The notes under the pieces are model-generated. The model was not told where the DNA came from, did no database searches, and saw nothing but the letters and a program-made list of their open reading frames with translations. Shown piece after piece: positions 47,473 to 56,605 of a stretch of DNA of 64,000 nucleotides. How positions within the stretch are numbered: position 1 is the stretch's first letter; each line of letters opens with the position of its first letter. The translations under genes were made by a program, and so were the position numbers. The stretch is from Azospirillum sp. B510. Lineage in GTDB: Bacteria > Pseudomonadota > Alphaproteobacteria > Azospirillales > Azospirillaceae. Location: assembly GCF_000010725.1 (NCBI RefSeq), contig NC_013855.1, forward strand, positions 691,501 to 755,500, given 5' to 3'.

Positions 47473-48267
47473 ATGGCCATCAGCGACAAGCTCATCGTGG
47501 TCGACACGCTGACGGAAGACGTGCTGCGCAAGCTGTTCAGGCGCGAGCACATCGTCGTACGCGTGCCGAAATTCTACAATCCCGAATACTGCGCCGCCCT
47601 CGCCGAGGGCGTCATGGCGGACATCGTCGACACGGCCGGTTCGGGCATCTACGCCAGCAACATCGACTCCCTGTGGGCCGCGCGACGGAGCGAGGATCGG
47701 CACCGCCGGTACTTCGAAACGGGTATCGTGATCCAGCGCCGCCTGCGGCAGGTCAGCGCGCCGCACGTCTCGCCGACCGATCTCCTCCGGCTCACGCTCG
47801 ACGAAGCCTGGCCGGGCGGCACCGCCCTGATGTGCCGCAACGGCCTGAAAGCCCCCTTCGGGATCTCGCGCCTCTGGCGGGTCGGCAGCGAGGGGCTGCC
47901 GCACCAGGACCTGCTCAAGCGCGAACTGGGCGACGACAAGCTCGACGAGCTGAAGATCAGCGATCAGATCGGCGTCAACATCTATCTGACGACCTCGTCC
48001 GCAGGCGGCGAACTCGAAACCTGGGATTTCGTCGTCTCGGATGACGAGTATGAGGAAATCGCCCAGCGGTTCGAAGGCAGTTATGGCTACCCGCGGGAGA
48101 TGTTGCCCCGGGAATCGCTCGTCGTCGCCCCCGAGGTCGGCGACCTGATCATGGTCAACACCGCCTGCGTGCACGCCATCCGCAAGATCGTCGACGGCGA
48201 ACGGCTGACGATATCCGGTTTCGTCGGCTGCGCCGGCGAGGACCGGCACCTTCTATGCTGGAGCTGA
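47473..48267 (+). CDS. 2-oxoglutarate/Fe(II)-dependent oxygenase-like protein
   Basis: 264 residues. A double-stranded beta-helix pattern with facial-triad candidates: H144 and D146 in EGLPHQDLLKRE, distal H234 in NTACVHAIRKIVDG, and the 2OG-carboxylate Arg R244 in GERLTISGFVG. The Asp of HxD is kept, which argues for hydroxylation or desaturation rather than halogenation (halogenases have Ala or Gly there). I do not recognise a close named homologue. Position between luxI and an amino acid aminotransferase suggests it modifies an amino acid precursor or the carrier-bound peptide. It lies four bases before the aminotransferase start. Confidence 0.75.
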   Translation: MAISDKLIVVDTLTEDVLRKLFRREHIVVRVPKFYNPEYCAALAEGVMADIVDTAGSGIYASNIDSLWAARRSEDRHRRYFETGIVIQRRLRQVSAPHVSPTDLLRLTLDEAWPGGTALMCRNGLKAPFGISRLWRVGSEGLPHQDLLKRELGDDKLDELKISDQIGVNIYLTTSSAGGELETWDFVVSDDEYEEIAQRFEGSYGYPREMLPRESLVVAPEVGDLIMVNTACVHAIRKIVDGERLTISGFVGCAGEDRHLLCWS

Positions 48268-48271
48268 AGGG

Positions 48272-49372
48272 ATGGACATCCACACCCTTTCCCACCACCG
48301 CGCCGGCATCGGCGCGGACCTGCAGGCGCGCATCGACGGCATCACCCTGCCCGAGGATCTCGGATTCGGCAGGATCATGGCGCCGGTCGTGGCCAAGGCG
48401 GTCTTTCGTGACGGAGCCTGGGAAGCTCCCCGGCTGACCGCGCTCGAACCGATGGGCCTCTATCCCGAGACGCAGGCGCTGCATTACGGGCAGGCGATCT
48501 TCGAGGGCATGAAAGCCTATCGCAACCTCGGCGAAATCTTCGAGGCGCCGGCGCTGCTCTTCCGCCCGCGGGACCACGCACGCCGCTTCAACCGTTCCGC
48601 GGCTCGGCTCGGCATGCCGGAGTTCCCGGAAGACGTTTATGTCGACACGCTCGTCCGGCTCGTCGCGCATCTGGACCGGCTGATCCCCGACGCGCCGGGC
48701 CAGTCGCTTTACCTGCGCCCGTTCATGTTCGGCGCGACGCCGAGCCTTTCGGTGGTGCCCTCGACCGAATACGTCTTCCTCGTCTGCGCGACGCCCTCCG
48801 ACGTCTTCTTCACCACGCCGATCAACGCCTGGATCGAGCGCGGCTATTGCCGGGCGGGACCCGGTGGCACCGGATCGATCAAGGCGGCTGGCAATTACGC
48901 AGCCAGTTTCCCCGCCGCGGCGAAGCTTCAGGGGAACGGCTTCCAGCAACTTCTCTGGCTCGACGCCGTCGAGCGCCGCAAGCTGGAGGAATTCACCGCG
49001 ATGAACGTCGCGGTGCGCATCGGCGACCGGCTGCTCACGCCGGCGCTGACCGACACGATCCTGCCGGGGATCACCCGCGACAGCCTCCTGCGGCTCGCCA
49101 CCTCCTTCGGCATGCCGATGCACGAGGCGACCATCGAGATCGAAGAGGTGCTCGACGCCATCCGCTCCGGCGGGGATGTCGAGCTGTTCGGCTGCGGCAC
49201 CGGCTCGGTGGTCGCGCCGGTCAAGACCCTGGGTGACGAAAGCGGCCTGCGGCTCGACCTGCCGTCCCAACGCATCGCCGGGATGTTCCGCCGGAAGCTG
49301 CTCGACATCCAGCACGGCCTGGCACCGGCCCCCGCGGGCTGGCAGGTCCCCGTTGCCCCGATAGGAGCGTGA
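48272..49372 (+). CDS. Branched-chain amino acid aminotransferase (class IV PLP)
   Basis: 366 residues, the length of IlvE/BCAT2-type enzymes. Motifs: LHYGQAIFEGMKAYR, SLYLRPFMFGATPSLSV, the PLP-lysine block GTGSIKAAGNYAAS and the substrate-loop block LEEFTAMNVAVRI. It interconverts branched-chain or related amino acids and 2-oxo acids. A housekeeping ilvE would be encoded elsewhere; here it is probably dedicated to supplying a non-standard amino acid for the NRPS. It is embedded in the operon (gaps of four and six bases). Confidence 0.9.
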   Translation: MDIHTLSHHRAGIGADLQARIDGITLPEDLGFGRIMAPVVAKAVFRDGAWEAPRLTALEPMGLYPETQALHYGQAIFEGMKAYRNLGEIFEAPALLFRPRDHARRFNRSAARLGMPEFPEDVYVDTLVRLVAHLDRLIPDAPGQSLYLRPFMFGATPSLSVVPSTEYVFLVCATPSDVFFTTPINAWIERGYCRAGPGGTGSIKAAGNYAASFPAAAKLQGNGFQQLLWLDAVERRKLEEFTAMNVAVRIGDRLLTPALTDTILPGITRDSLLRLATSFGMPMHEATIEIEEVLDAIRSGGDVELFGCGTGSVVAPVKTLGDESGLRLDLPSQRIAGMFRRKLLDIQHGLAPAPAGWQVPVAPIGA

Positions 49373-49378
49373 CCTCCC

Positions 49379-49600
49379 ATGACGACTGAAACGACGATTG
49401 AAGCGGCGGCCGGAACCGGGGAACTCTACGACGTCGTCGTCAACGACGAGCAACAATATTCGATCTGGCCGGCCGGCCGGGACGTGCCCGCCGGATGGCG
49501 CAAGGCGGTTCCGGCCCCGGCCCCCAAGGCCGAATGCCTGGAGCGGATCGAACGGGTCTGGACCGACATGCGTCCGGCAAGCCTGCGCCGCCGGGATTGA
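49379..49600 (+). CDS. MbtH-like NRPS accessory protein
   Basis: 73 residues with the MbtH signature: YDVVVNDEQQYSIWPAGRDV, then PAGWRKAV and ECLERIERVWTDMRP. MbtH proteins bind NRPS adenylation domains and are often needed for their solubility or activity. The gene lies between the aminotransferase and the thioesterase, two bases before the latter, in keeping with service to the adjacent NRPS. Confidence 0.95.
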   Translation: MTTETTIEAAAGTGELYDVVVNDEQQYSIWPAGRDVPAGWRKAVPAPAPKAECLERIERVWTDMRPASLRRRD

Positions 49601-49602
49601 CG

Positions 49603-50334
49603 ATGCGGCTCTTCTGCATCCCCTATGCCGGCGGCGGCGAGGATGTCTTCGCCCGCTGGCAGGAGCATTTCTCAGCGGTCGCCGACATCCGGCCGGCGCG
49701 CCTTCCCGGGCGGGGCTCACGCTTCGGCGAGCGCCCGCTGGGGTCCATGACGGCGCTCGTCGCCGAACTCGCGCGCCAGTGCGCCGACGATGGCCGGCCG
49801 CTCGCCGTGCTGGGGCACAGCTTCGGAGCGATCGCCGCCTATGCGCTGGTCCGCCATCTCGAAGAGGCTGGCCGCAGCGTCACGCGCCTCTTCATCGGCG
49901 GGGCGCGCCCTCCCTCCCTGCCGTCCAACCGGCCGGAGATGCACGCGTTGAGCGACGGCGAACTGACTGCCGAAATCGGCCGGCTCGACGGCACGGAACC
50001 GGAAGTGCTGGCCCATGCCGACCTCATGGCGATGTTCCTGCCGGTTCTGCGCGCGGATTTCCGGTGCGTCGAGACCTATGGGCCGAGCCACGCCCCGGTC
50101 CGTTGCCCGATCACCGTCATGGGCGGCCGTCGCGACGCGATCGTACCGGTCGAGGATCTGGAGCCGTGGCGCGCGCTCACCGAAAGCGCATGTGTCCTGC
50201 GCCTTTTCGACGGTGATCACTTCTTCATCAATGCCGAACTGCCGCAGGTCGCGCGCGCAATCCGGGCGGATCTCGCACGCGACCTGATCGCAAGCGCCGG
50301 CATGCCCGCCAGCATGCCTCAAGCGATTCGATGA
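49603..50334 (+). CDS. Type II thioesterase
   Basis: Start at ATG 49603, two bases after the MbtH stop. 243 residues of the alpha/beta-hydrolase fold: FCIPYAGGGEDVFARW, RLPGRGSRFGE, nucleophile elbow VLGHSFGAIAAY (Ser73), catalytic Asp in VMGGRRDAIVP and His in FDGDHFFIN. This is the stand-alone TEII type that clears mis-primed carrier domains. Its stop overlaps ATG 50331, while the likelier NRPS start is ATG 50349. Confidence 0.93.
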   Translation: MRLFCIPYAGGGEDVFARWQEHFSAVADIRPARLPGRGSRFGERPLGSMTALVAELARQCADDGRPLAVLGHSFGAIAAYALVRHLEEAGRSVTRLFIGGARPPSLPSNRPEMHALSDGELTAEIGRLDGTEPEVLAHADLMAMFLPVLRADFRCVETYGPSHAPVRCPITVMGGRRDAIVPVEDLEPWRALTESACVLRLFDGDHFFINAELPQVARAIRADLARDLIASAGMPASMPQAIR

Positions 50335-50348
50335 GAGGAGCGCCCCTC

Positions 50349-53300
50349 ATGACCGCCAGCCCCATGGCCATGCGCAAATTCCCCGCGACATCGGCCCAGG
50401 AACGCCTCTGGCTCCTCCAGAGCATGCAGCCCGACAACAGCGCCTACACCGTCACCGAGGCGATCCGGCTGCGTGGTCCGCTCGACGTGGCCGTCCTATC
50501 GGGGGCCTTCGCGCAGCTCGTCGCGGCGCACGGCCAGTTGCGGGCCGTGTTCGGCCTCGACGGAGACGAACTGCATCAGACGGAGCGGGTTCCGGCGGAT
50601 GTCGGCACCGAGATCGCCTTCCACATCATGGCACCGGAAGAGATCGACGCATGGCTGCGGGCGGAGACTGCGCGCAGCTTCGATATGGCGCATGGGCCGC
50701 TGTTCCGCGCGCATCTCCTTGATTTGGGCGGCAACGACCACCTGTTCGTCCTGAGCGTGCACCACATCGTGACCGATGGCTGGTCGTCCGGCCTGTTCTT
50801 CCGCCAGCTCGGCGATGCCTACCGTGCGATCCGGCAGGGGAGGACGGCGACGCCGGACGCCGGCGACTACATGCAGGTCGTGCGGCGCGAACGCGCCTAT
50901 CTCGCCTCCGCGGCGTTCGACGCGGATTTCGAACGCGCAGCGGCGCTGCTGGACGGGCGCGTGGGGCCGCTGGCCCTGCCGACCGCCGGCAGGCCGTCGA
51001 AACAGCCCGGCGCCGCCACGACGCGCCGCACCATTCCCGCGGCGCTCGACCGGCGTCTCGACGCCCTCGCCCGCCGGATCGGCGTATCGAAGGTCATGCT
51101 CTATCTCGCCGGCTACGGCGTGATGCTGTCGCGTTTCGCAAGCCAGCCGACGGTCGCGGTCGCCGTCCCGTTCCTCACGAGGGATCACGCGAGCGATGCG
51201 GAGACCTATGGCCTGCAGCTCAACACCGTCGTCGTCCCGGTCGATCCGCGCCGCCAGGAGAGCTGGACGGCCCTGCTGCTGCGCATGCGCGACGTGGTTT
51301 TCGCCGTGTTCGAAACCGGCGCGGTTCCCTTCGACCGGCTGATGGCGCGCGTCGGCGGCCTGCCGCAGGCGATGCTGGTAGTCCAGCCCGACGCCTGCAC
51401 CGTGCCCGTCTTCGATGGCGTCGAGGCGTCCTGGCATTTCGTCGAGAACGCGCACCCCAAATTCGACGTCCTCCTCCAGATTGATCGCGCCAGCGTCCGC
51501 TCCTCTTCCGACGCGGCGCCGGCGGAGGAACTGTTCGCGGCCATCGAGCATCGCACAGACACGATCACGCCGGCGCTGGCTTCCCGTATGCTGGAAGGCT
51601 GGTTCGCCCTGATGGGCTCCCTCGCCGACGATCCGGACGCCGGGATCGGCCCGCTCGACCTCACCGGCGGGGAGGATCGCGCCGAGACGCGCGCGCTGCT
51701 GCGGGCCGACGAAAGGCTCCCTCCCCTCGATCCTGTCACCGCCTTCGCCGACATCGCGGCGCGCATGCCCGAGGCGACGGCGATCCGCCACGACGGAAAG
51801 AGCCTGAACTACGGCGCACTCGCACGCCGGGTCGCCGCGATCCGCGATGCCCTCGTCGCGCACGGGATCGGACCCGGTGACTTTGTCGGCGTTTGCCTGC
51901 ACCGCGTCCCAGATCTGATTGCCACGCTTCTGGCGATCCTCGATAGCGGTGCCGCCTATGTGCCGCTGGATCCGGCCTACCCTGCCAATCGGCTCGATTT
52001 CATCGCCCGCGACGCGTCCTGCGCCCTGATCGTGGGTGCGGCGGCCACGCGCGGCGTCCTGCGCGACCTTCCCGCGCACAGCCTCGACATCGCCGACATC
52101 GCCGGCGACGCGTCGCCGGCAGGCTTCGTGCCGACACGCGGACACGGCGCGGAAACGGCGGCCTATCTCATCTACACCTCCGGCTCCACCGGACGGCCGA
52201 AGGGCGTCATCATCCCGCGCCGCGCCCTGTGGGCCTTCATTGCATGGTCGCGCACCGTCTTCCCGGCGGACGACCTCGCCTGCGTGCTCGCCAGCACCTC
52301 GATCTGCTTCGACCTCTCGGTCTTCGAGATTTTCCTTCCGCTCGCCACCGGGGGGGCGATCCGGCTGGTGGAGACGGCGCTCGCCCTCGTCGAAGCGCCT
52401 TTGCCGGCCCCGAGCCTCGTCAACACGGTGCCGTCGGCGATGGCCGAGCTTACCCGCGCCGGCGCGCTCGGCGGAGCGACCCGCGTCGTCAACCTGGCGG
52501 GCGAGCCGCTCCCGAGGCGCCTGTGCGCCGAAATCGGCAAGCTGCTGCCGGCGGTGCGGCTCTGCAATCTCTACGGCCCGTCGGAAGACACCACCTACTC
52601 CACCTGGAGCGAGGTGGCGCTGGAGGACACGGACGAACCCCTCATCGGCTGGCCGATCTCCGGAACGAACTGCTACCTCCTCGACGACACTCTCCGGCCC
52701 GTTCCGGCCGGCGTGGTGGGCGAGCTGTATCTCGGCGGCAAAGGCGTAGCGCTCGGCTATCTCGGCCGTCCCGGACTGACGGCGGAACGCTTCCTGCCGG
52801 ACCCGTGGCTGCCGGGCAGGCGGATGTATCGCACCGGCGACCGCGCCGTCCTCATGCCGGACGGCGGCCTGCGCTATCTCGGGCGCAACGATCATCAGGT
52901 CAAGCTCCGCGGGTTCCGCATCGAGACGCCGGAAATCGAGAGCGTCGCCGAACGCATGGCCGGCGTCGAACGGGCGCTGGTGACGCTGGTCGGACAGGAC
53001 GACGCCCGCGAACTCGCGCTCTACTGGACGGGCGGTGCCTCGGAACAGGCGGTGCGGGCGGCGCTGCGGGAAACGCTGCCGGGCTTCATGATCCCCGGAC
53101 GCTTCATTCCGCTGGAACGTTTCCCGCTCAACGCCAACGGCAAGATCGACCGCGCCCGCCTGCCGGCTCCCGCCGGGGCGGCGGCCGCGGATGCCGACCC
53201 GATGACACCCTCCGAACGGCGGGTCGCGGCGCTTTTCACAGAGATCACCGGCTCCGCCGCCGCCGCCGGCACCGACTTCTTCGAAAGCGGCGGACATTCG

Positions 53301-56300
53301 CTGCTCGCCATGCGGTTCATCGCCCGCTCGCAGGAGGCGTTGGGCGTGCGCCTGACCCTTGCGGAGATGTTCACCCTGCGCACCGTCCGCGCGATCGCCG
53401 AACGGGAGGAACGGGCGGCGGCGGCGCCGATGCAGGCGCCGCCGATCCTTCCCGGGTCCGGCGACGGGCCGGTCCCTCTTTCCTTCGCGCAGGAGCGGCT
53501 GTGGACCGTCGACCGGCTGCGCACCGGCAGCACGATGCTGAACATCGGGATCGGCACCGCCGTCGAAGGGCCGCTCGACGTCCGCGCCCTGCGTGCCTCG
53601 ATCAACGCGCTGACGCGCCGACACGCCGGCCTTCGCCTGCGTGTCGGGCACGACGCCAAGGGACGCCTGCAACAATATGCCCGCTCCGACGACCGGGCGT
53701 TCCTGCGGGAAGTCACCGTCGACGGTGTCGCCGCCCGCGACCACGCGCTCGCGGAAATGCTGGCGACCCCCTTCGATCTCGCCATCGAGCCGCCGGCCCG
53801 CTGGATGCTTGTGCATGAGCCCGGCCGCACGGTTCTCGGATTGGTCATCCACCACCTCGCCGCCGACGCCTGGTCGCTCGACGTGATCATGCGCGAGCTG
53901 TGGGAGGCCTATGAAGCGGCGCTCGGGCAGGAGCCGGCACCGCCGTCGGATGCCGCGCCAGTTCCCTCAACCATCGACTATGCGCTGTGGCAGCGGCGCC
54001 TGCTCGACGACCCCGCGCGCAGGGAAAGCGACCTCGCCTATTGGCGCGAGGCGCTGGCCGATGCTCCCGAGCGTCTGCAACTGCCCTTCGACCATCCTCC
54101 GGCCCGCGCCACGAGCTATCGCGGGGCGCGCCTGAAGCGGCGCCTCGACGATGCCGCCGTCGACGGCCTGGCCGCCGTCGCCCGCCGTTCGGGGGCCTCC
54201 ACCTTCGTCGGCCTGCTCGCCGTCTATCAGGCGCTTCTCGCCCGGCTGTCGATGCAGGACGACATCGTCGTCGGGATCCCGGTGGCGAACCGAGAAACGC
54301 CGGGGGCGGAATCGATCGTCGGCTGCCTGCTGAACACCCTGGCTCTCCGCGCCGATTTTTCCGGACGCCCCTCCCTCGCGGCGCTGGTCGGCCAGATGCA
54401 GGCCCGCTGCATGGAGGCATACCGGCACCAGACGACGCCGTTCGAACTGATCGTCTCGGCGCTCGACATACGGCGCGCGGTCGAACATACGCCGCTTGTC
54501 CAGGCCATGCTGGTGTTCAACGCGGATCTGGTCGCCGAACGCTCCCCGGCGGGCCTTGCCCTGGAAGGGATCGACATCCCGCCTCTCGACACCCAATACG
54601 ACCTGACCCTGATGATCGGGCGCGACCGCCGCGGCTGGACCGCGCGCTGGGACTACCGGCGCGACCTGTTCGATCCACAAACCCTGGAACGGATCGCCGG
54701 TTTCTTCGAGACTTTGCTTGCCGAAGCGGTGCGCGCTCCGCACACGCCGCTCCACCGGCTGCCCTTGGGTCCCGCCGGCGCGATCGCACCGGCCCCGGAC
54801 CCTGCCCCCGCCCCCCGCTGTCTGCACGAGATGTTCGTCGAGCAGGTCGCCCGCAGCCCCGAGGCTCCGGCCCTGCGGGATGCGGACGGGGCGATGACCT
54901 ACCGCGCCCTGGACGGGGAGGCGGAGGCGCTGGCGGACCGGCTCGCCGCCTCCGGCGTCGGCCTGGAGGATCGTGTCGCGGTTCTCCTGCCGAAAAGCCG
55001 CGGATCGGTCGTCGCGGCGATCGCCGCCGCCAAGGCCGGCGCCGCCTTCCTCCTTCTCGATCCGGCGCTGCCGCAGGAGCGGCTGGAGCTGATCGTCGCG
55101 GACGCCGGCGCCGCGGTACTGGTCACCGATGCCGACGGGGCCGCCCGCCTCGCCGCGAAGGTGCCGCGGACCCTGCGTATCGACGGGACGGAAGCACGGG
55201 CACCCCGGCGCGCCGCACCGCCCATATCGCCCGACAGCCTCTCCTACGTGATCTACACCTCCGGCTCGACGGGCAGGCCGAAGGGGGTGCTCGTCACGCA
55301 CCGCGGGCTGGCGCAGCTGCGCGCGCTGCATCGCGACGCCTTCCTGGCCGGCCCCGGCGCCCATGTCCTGCAATATGCGCCGCCCACCTTCGACGCGGCG
55401 GTGTGGGACATGGTCATGGCGCTGCTCAACGGCGCCTGCCTGCACCTCGCCCCGCCGGAAGAGCTGCTGCCTGGCGCGCCCCTGGCGCGGATGCTGGCCT
55501 CGCGCGGCATCACCCATCTTACCCTGCCGCCGTCCAACATGGCGATGGTGCCGCCCGATTGCGGACACCGGCTCGCCAATCTCGTCTTCGCCGGGGAAGC
55601 GCTTCCCGCCGAAATCGTGCAGCGCTGGTCGGGCGTCGAGCGGGTCTGGAACGGATACGGGCCGACCGAGACGACGGTGTGCGCCACGATCGGCCGGTGC
55701 CGGGCCGCCGTCGGCAGGGATGCCGCCGGCACGGAGGCGCCCGGCATCGGCCGCGCGCTCGCCGGCACCTGCGCCTATGTGCTCGACGAAGGGCTGAACC
55801 TGGTGCCGCCCGGCCTCGTCGGCGAGCTTCATGTCGGCGGCGACGGAGTGGCGCGAGGCTATCTCGGCCAGCCGGCCCGTACGGCGCAGAGCTTCCTGCC
55901 CGACCCCTTCGCGGCCCGGCCGGGGGCACGCATGTATCGCACGGGCGACCTCGTGCGGGTGCGTCCCGACGGCGAACTCGTCTTCGTGGGACGGGCCGAC
56001 GAACAGGTGAAGCTGCGCGGCATCCGCATCGAGACGGGCGAGATCGAGAAGGTGCTGGCTGAACTCGATCCCCGGATCGGGGACGTCGCGGTCGTGGTCG
56101 CGGGATCGGGAAGCGAACGGCGGCTCGTCGCGTTCGTCACCGGGCCGGAAACCGTGGCGGAGGCGGCGCTGCATGCGGCGCTCGCCCGCAAGCTGCCGGG
56201 CTACATGGTGCCCGCCGCCGTGCAGCGGCTGGAGCGTTTCCCGCTGACGCGCAATGGCAAGCTCGACCGCAAGGCGCTGGCCGCCGCGGCCGCCCGGCCC

Positions 56301-56597
56301 CAAGCCGCGGCGGCGCATCGCAAGCCGCCGCGCGGCCCCGTCGAAACGCGGATCGCCAAAATCTGGAGCCGGCTTCTGCCGGGCGTCGCCATCGGCCGCG
56401 ACGACTCCTTCTTCGCGCTCGGCGGCACCTCGCTCCTGATGGTGCGCCTGCACGAGGAATTGGATCGGCAATACCGGGGCGTTTTCAAACCGATCGACCT
56501 GTTCAGATTGAACACGGTGGCAAGCATCGCCGCCGAGTTGGAGACGAACGGCGCGATCGACGCCGAAGACGCCCTCGACCTCACCATCCGCCTATAG
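50349..56597 (+). CDS. Two-module NRPS, C-A-T-C-A-T
   Basis: Start at ATG 50349, with GAGGAG nine bases upstream. 2082 residues. Module 1: C domain (HHIVTDGW about 138), A domain (YTSGSTGRPKG about 608; LYGPSEDTTYS; VKLRGFRIETPEIE; NGKIDRARL), carrier FFESGGHSLLAM about 980. Module 2: C domain (HHLAADAW about 1168, an Ala replacing the usual Gly after Asp), A domain (YTSGSTGRPKG about 1636; GYGPTETTVCAT; VKLRGIRIETGEIE; NGKLDRKAL), carrier FFALGGTSLLMV about 2026. By-eye specificity codes are DLFNNALTY (Ala-like) for A1 and DAWTVAGVC (Phe-like aromatic) for A2. There is no epimerisation or terminal TE domain, so the chain passes to the next protein. Confidence 0.95.
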   Translation: MTASPMAMRKFPATSAQERLWLLQSMQPDNSAYTVTEAIRLRGPLDVAVLSGAFAQLVAAHGQLRAVFGLDGDELHQTERVPADVGTEIAFHIMAPEEIDAWLRAETARSFDMAHGPLFRAHLLDLGGNDHLFVLSVHHIVTDGWSSGLFFRQLGDAYRAIRQGRTATPDAGDYMQVVRRERAYLASAAFDADFERAAALLDGRVGPLALPTAGRPSKQPGAATTRRTIPAALDRRLDALARRIGVSKVMLYLAGYGVMLSRFASQPTVAVAVPFLTRDHASDAETYGLQLNTVVVPVDPRRQESWTALLLRMRDVVFAVFETGAVPFDRLMARVGGLPQAMLVVQPDACTVPVFDGVEASWHFVENAHPKFDVLLQIDRASVRSSSDAAPAEELFAAIEHRTDTITPALASRMLEGWFALMGSLADDPDAGIGPLDLTGGEDRAETRALLRADERLPPLDPVTAFADIAARMPEATAIRHDGKSLNYGALARRVAAIRDALVAHGIGPGDFVGVCLHRVPDLIATLLAILDSGAAYVPLDPAYPANRLDFIARDASCALIVGAAATRGVLRDLPAHSLDIADIAGDASPAGFVPTRGHGAETAAYLIYTSGSTGRPKGVIIPRRALWAFIAWSRTVFPADDLACVLASTSICFDLSVFEIFLPLATGGAIRLVETALALVEAPLPAPSLVNTVPSAMAELTRAGALGGATRVVNLAGEPLPRRLCAEIGKLLPAVRLCNLYGPSEDTTYSTWSEVALEDTDEPLIGWPISGTNCYLLDDTLRPVPAGVVGELYLGGKGVALGYLGRPGLTAERFLPDPWLPGRRMYRTGDRAVLMPDGGLRYLGRNDHQVKLRGFRIETPEIESVAERMAGVERALVTLVGQDDARELALYWTGGASEQAVRAALRETLPGFMIPGRFIPLERFPLNANGKIDRARLPAPAGAAAADADPMTPSERRVAALFTEITGSAAAAGTDFFESGGHSLLAMRFIARSQEALGVRLTLAEMFTLRTVRAIAEREERAAAAPMQAPPILPGSGDGPVPLSFAQERLWTVDRLRTGSTMLNIGIGTAVEGPLDVRALRASINALTRRHAGLRLRVGHDAKGRLQQYARSDDRAFLREVTVDGVAARDHALAEMLATPFDLAIEPPARWMLVHEPGRTVLGLVIHHLAADAWSLDVIMRELWEAYEAALGQEPAPPSDAAPVPSTIDYALWQRRLLDDPARRESDLAYWREALADAPERLQLPFDHPPARATSYRGARLKRRLDDAAVDGLAAVARRSGASTFVGLLAVYQALLARLSMQDDIVVGIPVANRETPGAESIVGCLLNTLALRADFSGRPSLAALVGQMQARCMEAYRHQTTPFELIVSALDIRRAVEHTPLVQAMLVFNADLVAERSPAGLALEGIDIPPLDTQYDLTLMIGRDRRGWTARWDYRRDLFDPQTLERIAGFFETLLAEAVRAPHTPLHRLPLGPAGAIAPAPDPAPAPRCLHEMFVEQVARSPEAPALRDADGAMTYRALDGEAEALADRLAASGVGLEDRVAVLLPKSRGSVVAAIAAAKAGAAFLLLDPALPQERLELIVADAGAAVLVTDADGAARLAAKVPRTLRIDGTEARAPRRAAPPISPDSLSYVIYTSGSTGRPKGVLVTHRGLAQLRALHRDAFLAGPGAHVLQYAPPTFDAAVWDMVMALLNGACLHLAPPEELLPGAPLARMLASRGITHLTLPPSNMAMVPPDCGHRLANLVFAGEALPAEIVQRWSGVERVWNGYGPTETTVCATIGRCRAAVGRDAAGTEAPGIGRALAGTCAYVLDEGLNLVPPGLVGELHVGGDGVARGYLGQPARTAQSFLPDPFAARPGARMYRTGDLVRVRPDGELVFVGRADEQVKLRGIRIETGEIEKVLAELDPRIGDVAVVVAGSGSERRLVAFVTGPETVAEAALHAALARKLPGYMVPAAVQRLERFPLTRNGKLDRKALAAAAARPQAAAAHRKPPRGPVETRIAKIWSRLLPGVAIGRDDSFFALGGTSLLMVRLHEELDRQYRGVFKPIDLFRLNTVASIAAELETNGAIDAEDALDLTIRL

Positions 56598-56605
56598 GAC
56601 CGGCC

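Noticed and set aside
50496..53855. Minus-strand 1119-codon open frame opposite the NRPS
   Set aside because: Low-complexity, Arg/Gly/Glu-rich translation with no motif, lying wholly inside well-defined C-A-T-C domains on the plus strand.
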